Shown here: positions 36,501-51,500 of the stretch, in pieces
How the letters are laid out: each line of letters starts with the position of its first letter
Numbering within the stretch: the stretch's first letter is position 1
Assembly (NCBI RefSeq): GCF_901709675.1
Contig: NC_051090.1
Coordinates: forward strand, 494,842 to 558,841
Length of the DNA stretch: 64,000 bases
Origin: Syngnathus acus
Lineage: Eukaryota; Chordata; Actinopteri; Syngnathiformes; Syngnathidae
Direction: 5' to 3'
Program-made: the position numbers and the translations under genes
Notes under the pieces: model-generated
The model's database searches: none
Told to the model about the DNA's origin: nothing
The model's input: only the letters and a program-made list of their open reading frames with translations

Positions 36501-39500
36501 CAGGGTGAACCAGGAGAGATGGGTTTCCAAGGTGATAAGGTATGTATGTATGACAATTGAGCTCACGGAACTTTGCTTTGTATTTCATCATACGTTTTGA
36601 TCCGATAGCTACTGTGGTCGCTCATGCGCGTCCTTGTGCTTGTGTATTTCAAGGGCGTTCCTGGTGCATCTGGTTCTCCTGGGCCAAGAGGAAAACCTGG
36701 ACCACCGGTATGGTTGACTCAGTATGTCAGTGTGTGTTATTCACGTTTGGTTTGTGGACAAAGCTATGGAAACACAGCATCTGGGCAAATTTGGACAGTT
36801 TGTAAACAAAAGTTATCAGTTTATGGTTTGCAGTTTACACCCTTTGATTTGCTCAGTAGTGACAGAAACAAGGCAAGAAAGAAGAAGAGGAACACATTTA
36901 GAAGGAGCAATTTGTGTTCATTTGGAGAAAAGAATACTAAAAGCTGAACTTTCCTTATTTCAGCAGGCATAAGGCATCATTTTTTTTTCACAAATTCATC
37001 TTTCCAAATGCTACTGTCGGACAATACTGGAATAGAGAATACTCCCCTCGATACGACCATCCTCCATCCATATTTGTCTGTCTGTCGGTTTGCACCTATG
37101 ACAGCTTGCAAAAATCAGTCAAATGTTTCAATGAACTCTGTCTTTTCCACAGGGTAAAATTGGAGATATTGGACCACAAGGCTCACCAGGGCCTCCAGGC
37201 CCAGAGGTACGTTTACATTTGTTTCTGGTGGACAACGATTGAAGGTGGAAAGATATACAGCAACATTTGGATTTACATTTGTAACGTCCAATGTGGCTTG
37301 TCCAAGGGAAGTCTGAGGCTAGACTCAAGACTGACCTAAGCCAATAAGTCATGTGACCTATTAGTGTCCGCAGTGGCCAGACTCTATAGAAGCACAAAGG
37401 AGATTTCTTGCTATTTGCAAATGTATGTAAACAGAACCGAGCAAGCTGGATTCCTACTCGGCTATTTTGTAGGGTTTTCCAGGAGATATCGGAGTGCCTG
37501 GGCCAAATGGGCCACCCGGACCAAAGGTATAGCACCATCTTTCTTCTCTGTTTCTGTTTTAAAGTCACCATACCAAACCAAAGCATAGCATTCATTCAGT
37601 GTGTTGCATTTCAGGGTTTGCAAGGTGCTCAAGGTGTCCAAGGCCCGATGGGACCACAAGGAACGCAAGTAAGACAATGCAATGCAATGCAATGCATTGA
37701 CTCGATGACTTCATACAGTAGATTTTCTCTGTCATGATAAATGCAAAAGTCAAAGTTTCCATTGGGGTATAGTAGTGTGAGGAAAGATAAATATCCGATA
37801 GGACAACCTGTCTTGTCATTTGGAACACGTTGAGCCGTGTGAAGTCATGAATCACATTGGGTGCTTCTAAAAACAAAGCTGAATGCTTTCCTGGCCGCTG
37901 AACGTTGCAGCGTCCACAAGACTAAACAGTCTCAGTATCAGCAAAAGCACATCTGTTGCGGTTTCAGCTCTACAAAATTGTTGATGATACGCACGCGACA
38001 TACTATTATGTTTCGCTACCATTTTTAGAAACCCACTTACGTATATTGCACAATGCAAGCCAGGTGAGCGCGAAAGAAAGCCAGCCCTTTTGTAAGATGA
38101 CTGATGCGATGCTTAAATCTGGGTTTATTTGAAGACGTGACAAGCGGGGCGTGTACTCTCGCAGCATACCAACGTGAGCCAACCGCCTCTTTATTCTACC
38201 AACTGAATTTGCTCCAGAGATTACGCCTGTGGCGTTGTTTGTTTTGATGGACATCATCACTTCATTGACTGTAATGTGTGTTTGCAGGGTGACGAAGGAC
38301 CACTTGGCCTATCCGGCAATCCCGGTCCAATTGTAAGAACTATCAAATGATTGGGAAAAACACAACTGTACTATTTTCACTCTGGATGAGATTCTTGCAG
38401 GTGTAGTTTGTAGCATGATGTGTTCTGAATGGTTGCGTCACTCTTCTAGGGGCGACCTGGAAGGAAAGGCCACCTCGGTGAACCTGGACTAGATGGTCTG
38501 CCGGTGAGGCCATTTGTTTGTGTGTGTGTGAGAGAGAGAGCCCCGAGCTACGAGCAGGCAGGCCGGCCGGATGCTTGCGCTCGAGAGAAATGTTGTAATT
38601 GCAGGAAGCTAATCACTTTGCTGCTGTTTCCTTCTTCCAGGGAGAGAAAGGGGACAGTGGAAATGTTGGAAAAATCGGAGCACAAGTGAGTTGTTGCTTT
38701 CTTGCGAGGACCACAGTAATGAACTCCTATCCTCTTGTGCATTTTCATGAACGCTTGGCAGGGTTAGGGTTATGATTAGGAATTCTCACTTGGCTTGGTT
38801 TGTTCAACTTGACTGTTTGCATAAATGCATATGCGTTAGTGCAGTGCAATTCAGATGACTTTACCAAAGTGTAGAGAACATTCTATCTTCCCGCAGCGGA
38901 GGCCCCTTCATCTTCATATTTGTCTTCTGCACGTTGTAGGCAACTAAGCCAGGCCACCAAGCTGAACTTAGTTACTGGAGTATGAAAGGAGCAAAGTGGT
39001 GAGAGAAGAGAGAACATTTTGAAGCTCTAAACACATGGATGGAGGATCAGATGATGCCTTTACATCACATCCAGAAATAGAGTGGATGAAGAAAAAAAAC
39101 CTGTTAAGCAGAGACACGTCAAGTCAAACGCAGTTTAACTGTGGGGAGTTTGCCGCTTTATTCCATTTTAAGCCTAAAAAAAAGCAGGTGAGCGCTGAAA
39201 TGTCGTTCATGTCAACCTAGTATCTGCTTTCATGTTCCTGTCAGCGAGTCACTTTGCACGCTGATAATGTATGTGCATGAGAAACACGTTGCCAAGGTTA
39301 GTGCTCATAAAGTCTGGCAAGAAGTTCCCATCTCATAGATTGTGTCATTAAAAGCATCTTCTACAACGGATCACTTTTTGTCCTAATTTGCATCCCATCC
39401 CTGGCCGCTGTCTTGCTGCTTTTCTTGGATCCGAAAGAAAATCCCCTTGAGTAAGTGCTTTTGCCTAAATCTTGGCCGTCTGTTTCTTGTCTGACTCCGT

Positions 39501-42500
39501 TAGTGTGCTCAGTTCTTTCGATGCTACTGCCTGCTTCATGCTTCAGCTCACATTCACTCCAGCACTTGAAGTCGTCGTGCAATATGAGAAGAGGCTCTGC
39601 GCTTATGAGAGAACCATTTCAAACATTTTGATGGAGGTTCCGTGAGCCGACTGTGTCGAGCCATGACTTTTGACTTGATTGTGGTCTTGTGAATCGATTC
39701 ATGAATGAAGTCAACATGAGTTGAGTCAGATGTTGAAATGAATTTGAGTTGAATACTTGACACTTCATGGGTCAAATGGCTGCCTTTTCCTTGAGAGCAG
39801 CCCCACCTCACCTCAGTGCTTCCATGAGCGACCTCTTGCATTCCAAGTGTCATAAGAAGTTGGGAAATAACTCTTAGATGAGGGAAGAGCCGACGCTCAC
39901 GCTGGCATAGCCTAAATGTTTTCGCTCTCTCTCTCTCTCCAGGGTCTTGTAGGCCTCGTAGGAATGGCCGGCGCGATGGGAAATCCCGGTGAAAAGGTAA
40001 CCCGTGTTTTTAGTCTTATGTTGTCCATCAGCATCAGTGAGCCTTGTCATAGAGGAAGCCATGCCTTCGATAAACAAACCAGCTCCAAAACAAGATTCCT
40101 GCCCCCCTACGATTGGCTTCCAGGTTATGGATTAGGGTTCATGTTTGCTAGCAGGAGAAATGACTCAACACATTTGAAAAGTTCTGCTTCAATAAAAGGT
40201 AGGCTCCAAGCCTCCACCATAAAGCTCCCACCTGCACCTTTTGATTCCGAAGCACAGGACATGTGTGTCAGGACTTGTTCTGAAGCTCCTCTGTTAATTC
40301 TCAAGCATCAAACCTTCCCCTGGTTGGCTCTGTCAGCGCCAATCCCACCTTGACGGCGTGGAAATTCCTTTCATGTCATACAATAGGTGGGAATTTATTT
40401 CAATAACATCTGGAGATTTGAAAAGCCTTCAATCACGATTTGACACACAATGTTGAAGGGGTAGACGGATTTCAGAAGGTGCTTCATTTTGCAAAGTGTG
40501 CTGTTCACCTCACTGATTCAGCAGCGTGTCACCAACTGTTTTGTCCGTACATGCTTCCAGCTGTCGCGCTGACCCTCTGAACTCCTCTTTGCTGAGAAAG
40601 GATGTAAATCAGTTTCTTCTATCAGTGCGCTCATCGCATAACGATCTCTGAGTTGTTTTTTTTGTTTTTTGCTGTCCCCCCCTCAGGGTGACCGTGGTCC
40701 AACAGGTCCAACAGGTCCAGCAGGAGAGAAAGGGCCACGAGTGAGTATGAATTCATCATTTTGTTCCAGCGGTAATAATATACAAATCCATCCCTCATTG
40801 TAATAAAAAAAAAAAAGGCGATTTTCTTTTCAATGGTGTGTGTGGATAATGCTTTGTGGTCATCTTTTGTCACAATAGTCTTTGCAGCGCAAAGCTGCTA
40901 ACAGCAAAATGCGTTCCCTATTTCTCCATGAGCCAAAAAGAAATGAACAATTTAGCCATGGTTCTGCTGTAGTAGAGTGCATCTCATGCGTAGTTGTGTG
41001 GAGAGTAGCTTTGCTGCATTGCTCACAGCCCGGGACTCTCTTAGTAAAGAGTCTGGGCACCGTTCCTGACCTAGTTGGATGGAAGACTTACTGAACCATT
41101 GCTGACTGCTCGTACGAGGGAGGGAATAACCAATCTGGTGGCTGAATGATTCAAACATTACTTGTGCATATGGAAGGAGAAGTTTGAATGTTTTTGTGAG
41201 ATCAAATGCGGAGGGGCAGGTGAATGTGGATACTTTGAACACCTGTGGAGCATTCCGTTTTTTTATTTTATTTATTTTTTTATGTACGACATGTAACCTT
41301 CAATAGCGTTTGCTTGACTGCAGGGATATCCAGGGTTGCCCGGGGGTCCCGGGGACATCGGCATGCAAGGTACACCTGTAAGTGCCATATCCTCACTTCC
41401 GCTAGTTTGGCTTCTTAGCGTTCATATGTATGTGTGTGAATCAATCGGGGTTTTTTTAAACCTACAAAAAATACTCTGGAATAAAACATGTTCAAAACGT
41501 GTTTTTTCTTTTCACATCATGGTATTTTCCAAACATTATTGCTACGTTTTGTTTTGTTTTGTTTTCCCCCGCCGCAGGGTCCACAGGGGCAGAGAGGAAG
41601 TCCCGGCAGTGGCGGTACAAAGGGCCGTAGGGTAAGAACTGCAGTCTCCACAATACATTGAACTATTCATCAATTCGCCTATTTGAGGCAAAATGTAAAT
41701 TCTTTCATCAAATTCGACATCATGACACCCTTAGGGGCCTCGAGGTCCTGATGGCCCAATGGGAGAAGCAGGCCCCGAGGGCGCCAAGGTAAACATTTGT
41801 TTCAAAATGTTGACTGTCCCTATACAAATGTATTTTTTTTAAATAGTTAAATAAAAATCAAATCCATGTTTTCGTTGTGTCATTGGCACAGGGGGAAATT
41901 GGTGATATTGGCTTAAAAGGAGAACCAGGATTTCTAGTAAGTAACACTCTTGAAAATGTGAGAGATGCAATGGGAAAAAAGCAATTGTGTGCTTCCTGAT
42001 CCTGTAGTGTGTTGCACTTACGACAAACAGCACAGCACACGCACACACACACACACACACAGATAATAATTCTTTTTAAGCAAGCAGTTTAAAGGGCAGA
42101 CATGTTAGTTATACTGTGAGTTATGCTGTGAGTGACCTATCTGACACTTTAGAAAAATAGAAACATAGAAAACAAATATGAGATTACTCACTCAAAAGAT
42201 GAGTGGCTGATTTGTAGACTTAGCTCACAATCATGATGTTGTGTGTAACTTGGCACTATACTGAGTTCAGAGAATTGTTGGATGGATGGATGTGAAATTT
42301 CTTCAAAGACTTGTTTCTCTATCTGTAGGGCAAAGTTGGCATTCCAGGAGAGAGAGGACACCCTGGCAAGCCTGTGAGAAACATTGACTTTCTTCACAAA
42401 TGTGTGTGTTTTGATTGCGCAGTAAAAGACAACAAATGGCCATTGAGTTATGGCCTACATAGTCAGCAATGTGAAAACGTTCTTTCCACTGATGAAGCGC

Positions 42501-45500
42501 AAAATGCCTGCAGCCGGTTTGATGACAAACTGCAGCAACTAATAAATTCATTCTGGGATCATGTCATTTCAAAGTATCACTTTCAAACAAGGATCTGATC
42601 GTTTTCACCTGTATCTGTTCCGATTTTTCTGCCTTAACTACTTCTGAAGTCTGTGTGCAGCATATGAAAAAACGATTGTTTTTATTTTGAACGTATAAAA
42701 GATATTAATCATGCTTTTCTATGACAACAAAAAGTTCAAAGTCCTATCTACAAATGGGATCATTTGTGCTGTAAACACAGTTCCATTATGCTTGGTTAGA
42801 TAGCGCCCTCTAGCGATTGGAAAAACATCCCTCATTTGCCCTCATCTGTCATCATTTTCAAATGCTATGAATGATATCATCACCTTGCTGGTTTGACATT
42901 GACGTAGTAATGATGAATGCGGTTGTGGTTTGACTAGCTCACTTTTCCATGATCACAATTGACGAACCACAGCGCATTTCTCCCCTCATTCAACTAAGTG
43001 AATGTTTCTCAATCGACATTGCTCTGACTAATGCGTCGGCTTCTCTGTCAATGATAGACGGAGTACTGTTTCAAATTAGGGCCCTGTCTCAGCTTGGCAA
43101 CACAATGTCGAGACTTCGACAAAGAGCCTCCCTCTTATATGGCAAGAAGGGCCGCCCGCCCGCCCGCCCGCCCGCCCGTGTGGCGTTCCCATGCCATCAG
43201 TTAGCATCAGGCCCAACTGAAACCTCCTCCTCCTCCTCCTCACCGTCATCACCGCCGGCACCACCGTGTTTGTCTTTTTCTTCTGTCTGATGGCACAAGC
43301 TAATGGTGATTGTGTGTCTTCAGGGTAAAGCGGGTATTCCAGGAAGTAGCGGGGAGCGGGGACCCCAGGGTGCGCCTGTAAGTAGGCCTTCTTTTTTCCT
43401 ATTAGCAGCAATGATGAGAGCCATCTGGAAACTCTAATGACGCTTTGTGTTCATGTGCAGTCAGATGTTAGCAGCGTCGCAAGTGCCTTGTTTTCCATTG
43501 GTTTTTGTTTTGCGCTCTGCATTTCTCACACGTTCTGACATCCTACTTGAGTCAGGCCTGCCGTGCTCCGTTTTTTTTTTTTTTTTTTAAATCTTCCTGG
43601 AAGTCAGCCGAACCCTGGGGGAAATCAAGAATGTCAAACAATCAAATATTTGTCAGGGTGTGAGCTTTCCATAGCGCAGGAGGAGGGAGGTATTAGTTAT
43701 GGGTCTCATCTTGCTTCTGTTGACGTTATCGGGTTTCCACAGACGTAGTGGGGACTGTTTGTTTGGCGCTTGCCTGTTCGACTTGTGTATTATGTCTGTA
43801 CCCAGGTTTACGTCAAAGGTCCCGAGCGAAGTCTTTTACAATGTTTGTTTTCTTGTAGGGATCCAGAGGACCTCTTGGAGAGGCAGGACCGGATGGAGAG
43901 CAAGGGCCTGATGTAGTTTTTATTTTTCTCTCTCGACTATTCTTCCATGGATTCAGTATTTGTTGACATTCGTTTTGAATGCTTATCTTTCTCGATTCCC
44001 TTAGGGTGGGCCTGGTGTCGAAGGGGAACCGGGTGCCGTAGGAGAGCCAGGCTTAAAGGTCTGTGTTATTGCAAGAATAACATGAACAAATATTTGAAAA
44101 TTCATTCCGTCCGTAGCAATCTCGAAGGCAAAAGCTCTTATTGAGTCCAGCACATTGTTGAATGCAGGTAGGACTTATTTTTGTGTTGGGCCTGCCTCCC
44201 TCCCTCCTCTCCATAGGGTGATAGCGGGCCTCCGGGAGCTGAAGGAGAGCTGGGCCAGGATGGTATTACAGTGAGTACATTTAGTGAGTGGATTTGTCAC
44301 ACGACTAACCTTTCCATTATTTGTGTTGAACCGAATCAGACTGGTTATTCCTTCCATGGCGACTTTGCTATGATGTTGTCAACTCTTTTGTTTGTAAATG
44401 CTTTTAAATGTTGTATGTTTAATTATGTGAAGAGCATGAGTAACCTTATTTGTAAAGAAGTACATATAGATAAAGGCGCCTTGCCTTGCCTTGCCTTGCC
44501 TTGCCTTGCCTTGCCTTGCCTTGCCTTGCCTTGCCTTGCCTTGCCTTGCCTTGCCTTGCCTTGCCTTGCCTTGCCTTGCCTTGCCTTGCCTTGCCTTGCC
44601 TTGCCTTGCCTCGCCTCCCCTAGTAATCTTAATTACCGTACCTGCATTTTGCTGGCAGTATTTTCCAAATCATTTTGCATCAAAGAAAGATATCATATTT
44701 GGAGATCAGAAGTTTAGCAAAGCACCACGTCAAACAGCCGGTGATGGCAATGCACATAACAAACTTGGTGATGCCTGCCACACAAATCCTGACGCCTTGC
44801 TGGGTGTGACATATGTTTGTTTCTATTCACAAAGTGTCTGTCGCTGAATTACAATGTGTTGCCGCTTGTGCAAATGATGACTGATGATGCATGGCGGCTG
44901 ATGTATTTGAATTGTCATGCCTATTGGTATCATATCATTTTTTAGGGCCCCCCTGGTCCGCCTGGTGAAGATGGCCCTCAAGGGAATGATGGACCCAAGG
45001 TCAAGAAATCAAATCAATGAATGAAATACTAATGAAAAGAATATATAGGCACCCTCATTCTAGTCTTTGCTATGTATTACAGCTCAGTGTTTTCAATGAG
45101 CCACACTTAGTCTTTGTCTTTTTTTTCAATCAGAAAATGTAGTTCAAGTTTGATGCCTTAATGCTATAATACAATGAATATCACCACAAAGCAATGAGTA
45201 AATCACCTCGCGAAGGAAAGAGATCAAATGTCCTGCAAAGCACATTATTTACAGTAAACAAAATGTTTATCTTCACTTTGAGACGTATCAAATCGATCTT
45301 CTCCTTAGCTCATTTGACTTTGCTCTGGGCTCTATTTCAGGGTGATCCTGGTGAGTGTGGACAAGGAGGAGAACCCGGGGACAAAGGGATGGAAGGAGAC
45401 CCTGGACCTGCTGGGCCACCTGGACAACCAGGGAAACAGGGCTTTCGCGTAAGAAATGTAGATTTGTCAGGCCAAGTTAAATAATGCCACTGTGCCCCAG

Positions 45501-48500
45501 CAGAGGTCACCCTTCACTTTGCCTTCAAATATTGAGCAAGAAATTGCAGTGCTCCTGCTCCTGCTGCTCCTGCTCCTGCTGCTGCTTGATCCCTTTGGAG
45601 GTCTCAGCCGAGTGACCCAAAATCATTCAAGCAGACGTCGTTAATATTTCAACCGTGGGCATGCAAAGCCCTTTCAGACATTTCTTCTGCGATTTGTGTT
45701 GTTTGATGAGTTTGTTGATTCTGTGTCTCATGGTTTAATACAGGGGCCAGAAGGAAAGCCGGGGTCCCCGGGAAATAGGGGACGAAGTGGAAAGAAGGTG
45801 AGAAGATGACTACTAACAAGCAGCCAGCCATTCCTGTGCCTTTTTGGGTGAAATGTGATGCATAGAAAAAGTGCGCCTGCCTTTGCCTAGGGTGAGAAAG
45901 GTCCTCCTGGTCTTGGCGGTGAACCCGGAGACCGCGGCGACATTGGCCCAGCGGGCGAGGCGGCGCCAAAAGGTGCCAGAGGAACTCGAGGGCCTCCTGT
46001 TAGTTGCCACTTCTCTTCATTTGTTTAGGCTGCTCATTTACACTGGATTTGCTGTGCACAATATTGTCCCCCAATTACTGAAACGTGTATTAGTGTGCAG
46101 TGTGTATAATCCTGATACCATTAGCATAGACTATATTGCAACCATAATTAACTTATTCATTATTTTACTATTATAATTATTTTATGATATATTTAAAAAA
46201 TATATATCTAATATTATATACTATATATACACATTATAATTTTTTTATTATCTACCGATTGCCAGTCTTGAGTGGTATAAATACTCAACATTTGTTTCAG
46301 GCTTGAGAGAGTAAGAAAATAATAGGAAATTCCAGGTCTGAAATCTTTTTGCCCAAAGCCATTTCGAACATGTTGTGATAGGTGCAGAGAAAAGATTTAT
46401 CTGCCCATCGTAAAACCTCGGCATGTGCGTGTTGCTGAAGCCACGGTTATATTTAGCTAAACCGCAGTACAAAAAGACCGACCCGACCGCTATTGCTGTG
46501 AGCCGCGGTTTATTTTTGTATTCTTTTTTTTCCCCTCCCCCCCAACTTTTTAAGGGTCGGCCTGGCATCATGGGAATGGATGGGCAACCGGGATTGGCAG
46601 GATACACGGTGAGTTGCTCTCATATTTGCTCAGTGTGCAAACACGCACACATTGCCTTGCAAAGATCTCACACGGCCACACAATTAGAAGAAAAATGTGT
46701 GAAGCTGAGGAAAATGTAGTCTGGATTGTGGCTCCATCCCTCCTTGTCTTATCAGCAGCATTGGTTTTCCAAATAACCTCCATAAGAACACTTCTTGTCA
46801 CTTTTTATTCTGATAATCATGACCTAAAGTGTAACATGAATCCAAAAGCGAGAAATTAGGTCTGAATGCCGATTGTCTCACTACCAACCTTTTTTGTTTT
46901 TTAATAATCATCAATACTTGTGAAGATAAATGTGAAATATGTAGCATTTTGTTTTTTACATTGTACAGTACTAAATTTGCTCAGAGAATACAGTATTGGA
47001 ATGCATTTCCTTTTTTTGAACAGTTATTATTTGTATTCTGTTTAGGGTCATCCTGGTAAGCAGGGGCCTATTGGACCCCCGGGGCCTAAAGGTGAAAAGG
47101 TAACATGAGCCACACATCTTTCATTATTCTAATTTCAAAATTTGGTGTCAGTGCTCTATCTATCAGGCTTCTGAGTACAAGTTGAAGTGTGTGTGTGTGT
47201 GTGTGTGTGTGATTGTTGTGTTTTCAGGGTTATCCAGGCGAGGACAATAAGACCCCAGGACCATCAGGGCCCTTAGGTGAACCAGTAGGTCTTGCTTTGC
47301 TTTCAAAATCCTTTCTGATCTCCCCACGTCCTGTTTATAGCAAAGATTGGCACACCAATGAATGTTTCTGATGTGATCCTCACATGATTTGAAGCGCAAT
47401 TCAATAGTTGATGATACATTTGGAGACTTATTTGGAGTATACATTTGTTTTGAAACAGGGGACACCAGGAGAGAGGGGAGATCGTGGGGAACCAGGAGAT
47501 GAAGGATATCAGGTAGCATCAGGACATCAATGTTTGGCAAATCTGGAATCCATGATACCACGTTGGATGAGCAAATTGTTCGAAAATCAATGACTATATA
47601 ATATTGCAGGGACATACTGGTACCGCTGGACCTCGTGGGGCTGTAGGACCACCGGGCTTACCTGTAAGTCACTATAAATCGCTGCAACTCCATACTTCAT
47701 GGTTACATATAAGTGCAGGTTAAATAAATACTGATGACCTCCGTACTGTTTTCCATTCTACACTCAATTCTACCGTGTATCTGGATGACTATTTATTAGA
47801 TGTGAATGTTCATATGATCTTAATGAAAAGAAAGCAGGCAATTATTTGTATCCTTGGTTCAGGGATCAGCAGGTATGCCGGGGAAGCCAGGTCGGAAAGG
47901 AGAGATGGGCGCTCCGGTGAGTCAATTCACATCCCTTGAAACACACAAATCCACACTTAATGGGGGAGTTGGCAACAGACAAAACAAACATTCGGATATT
48001 TTACTTTTCTTCCAAAAATCTCGCCAGAGTTATGTTTCATGTTAAATGGAGATGTACCTGCTGCTGCTGCTGCTGCTTTCTGGTCTCGTATTGTTTTCAA
48101 GTTGAAGGAGAAATAAAAGAATCGGCCAGTTGGAGTGTTGTTGGAAGTGGCTGGACTTTGAAAAGTATTTGGATTAAGAAGAATCGTTTTACAGCCTGGA
48201 TAGAACACACTACTTGTCAAAGTGCCCAAATGTCACAAGGCACTAGTCCATGTCCATTTCTTTTCTTTGATGCCTATTTTTTTGTCCTTTGTGGTTGAGC
48301 TCAATCTTGTTGTTGACTTTGAGTTGAGTCAGAGAAGTCAATGTTGTGAGATTGAGCACTGGCAGAAAACAGGAACATGTTGGGCCATCATTCATATTTA
48401 CTCCTCTAGCAAATGATGAAAAACAAGAGTGTATTTTTCAAAATGCGACTTGTTTTTGTTGTACCCAATGGAGACAAGACAGTGTCATGTATTCATCCGG

Positions 48501-51500
48501 CTCACATTAGGCACGGTGCTGGAAAGTTTCCGTTGCTCACTGTGTACGTGAGCTAGATATGTAACAATGTGTTATTCTTCATGTCTGTGTATGTTTTATT
48601 CGCTGTGTGTGTGTGCGTGTGTTTGTTCAGGGCTCAGCGGGGAAGAAAGGTGCAACGGGTTTGAATGGAGCCCCCGGAGTTGAAGTGAGTATCACATATC
48701 ATCTTCAATCCAATCGCAAATAAATGACAGAAAAAGTCCAACAAAGGCCACTTTCATATGATTGCGTGTCTGTGAGTTTCTTTCTCTATTCATACGTTGT
48801 GTATAATAGTATCACTGTATTGAAGTCAAGTCAAATCTATTTATGTATGTAGCCCTGAACCAATAGAACCCATTTTACATGCCCACAAGGTTTTTGTTGA
48901 TTTCTACTTGACACAAAAAAAGAAAATAGCCCATCATCTGGAAATGACGCTCGTTGAAATCAGCTCCGGACAGGGAGTTTATGTGTCTTGGCATGTGAGG
49001 AAAATGACAATAAAGCAGACTTTGACTTTGAACAATGTTGTAACATTGATGCCATTGACATTTTGCAGGGGCCAATTGGTTTACCGGGACCCAAAGGCGT
49101 GAAGGGTTACCCTGGACTTGATGGTCCTTCTGGACTCACTGGTTTACCAGGATTAGCAGGAAAACAAGGAAGACAGGTCGGTACCTTACTCTACCTTCAA
49201 ATTTGGATTTTGTATTGAAAAGGTCAGTGAGTTTTCCAAAATGTAAGTTTTTGCATGTTGCGTAACTGCCATACCATTGATAATATATACGTATCATTGA
49301 TTGTGTTGCCTTTTTACTCGTAACACTTGCTTGAATTTGATGCGCATTCCAGTGATGACCTTGGTCTCTTTTGAATTGAATCCGCGTGATCTAATTAAGA
49401 TGAAAGCTCAAGTGTGCTTGTTATGCAAGAGCTTCTCAGAGCTGACACCTTTGGGGTTCACCTTACAAATTCCAAGCAGGTTCATTGGGGGCTTATCCTC
49501 TTTCATCACGTCCACAGAGGAACAGAAGCCATATGCGAAGCGACGAAGCACTCACTGTGTTATTGTAATCTCTCTCTCTCACTCACTCCATTCTGCCTCA
49601 GCACACTGCTGATGGAGCAGAAAACTGTTTTGGTCTGCAGCGTGAGAAAGCTGCTCTGTGATAGGCGCTGCGTTTTTTCACTTTGCTTTGCAATGTCAAG
49701 ATATATTAGGAGCAGGAGGCCATGCTAGCAGACATCAACAGCCATGCCCGATGTTGAGAAGTCCAATCAATCCAAATAATGACATGGAATTGTCCATTTT
49801 GCAAGAATGTTTTTTTTGTTTTGTTTTTTTCTCTTTCTTCAAATCAACACCTCTATTGTGATGCACACGCTTGAAAATGTCACCTACTCTGGGCTCTTTT
49901 CAGGGCCAGCGAGGCTTAGTGGGACCAACCGGTCCTCCTGGACGTCCAGGACCTCGAGGGAGCATTGGACTCCCAGGACCACCTGGAGAACCCGGACCGC
50001 CGGGTCAAAAGGTGACCCGGCATAATAATTTGACATTTTGATTCTTAGCAGTGTTTGAGAGAAAAGAAAAAAACAACATGGCTGACATCAATTCTTTTGT
50101 CGGTCCAGGGAGAGATTGGCCTGCCAGGAGATCGGGGAGTGTCAGGGCTCAGAGGGCTGCAGGGGGCTACAGGTGACCAGGGAATGAAGGGTGAGACAGG
50201 ATCCAAAGGGCAACCAGTGAGTACTTTCCACACTTGTTGGTGACACGTGTCAACATAGATAATGAATAGGACATCAAGACAAGCTGATACATCCCATTTT
50301 TCACTTTTGATGTTATTGTTCAACTCTGACAATGCAAAATCGCGCTGTTCTTCTCCATTTTAAAGTGATGCCAAGCCTTGGAATGTTTTTCATCCCATGA
50401 ACACGGCGTTCTCATGTGATCGCTTTTGATGCTTAAATAGTAGTGACTTTGAGACTTTTCCATCCAACATGGAGTCAAAGAATTAGCTTGAGAAGATGGA
50501 ATTTCTCCCGCTCAGGCCAAGTTATATAAGATTCTCTCACTCCACAGAGCCGAAAAAAGGTGCTCCACTTTACTTATGTAAGGTCTCAAGAAAAACAACG
50601 TGGAGTCCTCTCCCTTTCCTCATTTTCTCCATTGATGTTCATGTAACACAGAGCAGATTTCAGCCCTAGGGTCGGATCTTTTACACCATTCAGCGACTAG
50701 AGTGACTTGGCAAAAGCTTTTGGCTGGAAAAAGGATCTGTCTCGAGGATGTGGATGACTGGCTGTGTAAACCTTGTGGCTGCCACCCGGGCCAACAGACA
50801 AAGTTGGGTGCAGCCATTGAACCCCGACCCCGTGGATGAATGTTCCAGTTGATCCAGACATGAACCGTTTTGCATGTGGCCTACTTATTTCAAAATGCAG
50901 AGGGGTTGTTTAAAGGACAGCATGCATTTCTTCTGGGTTACCGGTGGCTTTGTTAAAAAAAAAAAAATCAGGACATAGACGCACTCATTTGTACCCTGCT
51001 TTTTTGATTATTAAGCATTCATTCCAATCTTATTTTGACAGGGGGAACCAGGTCGTCCGGGGCTGCTTGGTTTGCAGGGCTTTCCAGGTCCAAAGGTCGG
51101 TGGAATCTGCTCAAGCATTAAAGTACAATTGAGATGTGCTTTTCAATTGGTTTCGACTACAAAATGATCTCTCTAGTGACGCATATCGGCCTTTTGCCTC
51201 AGGGTCCAAATGGTGATGTGGGATTGAAAGGTTTCCATGGTCCCAAGGGCCCGACGGGTACACTGGTAAGTTTTGGGCAAATCAGTTGAAACTTACAGCA
51301 AGATTCAGACGTATTTGTAAATGTCCCTTGTCAAGGGCCCGGCGGGTACACTGGTAGGTTTTGGGCAAATCAGTTGAAACAAACTTCCAGCAAGATTCAG
51401 ACGTATTTGTAAATTTCCCTCTCTGTGACTTTGAAAAGAGATGAGCCATGCTTAACACTCGCCTCTTTCAGGGATTCACTGGGCCAGTGGGGCCTGAGGG

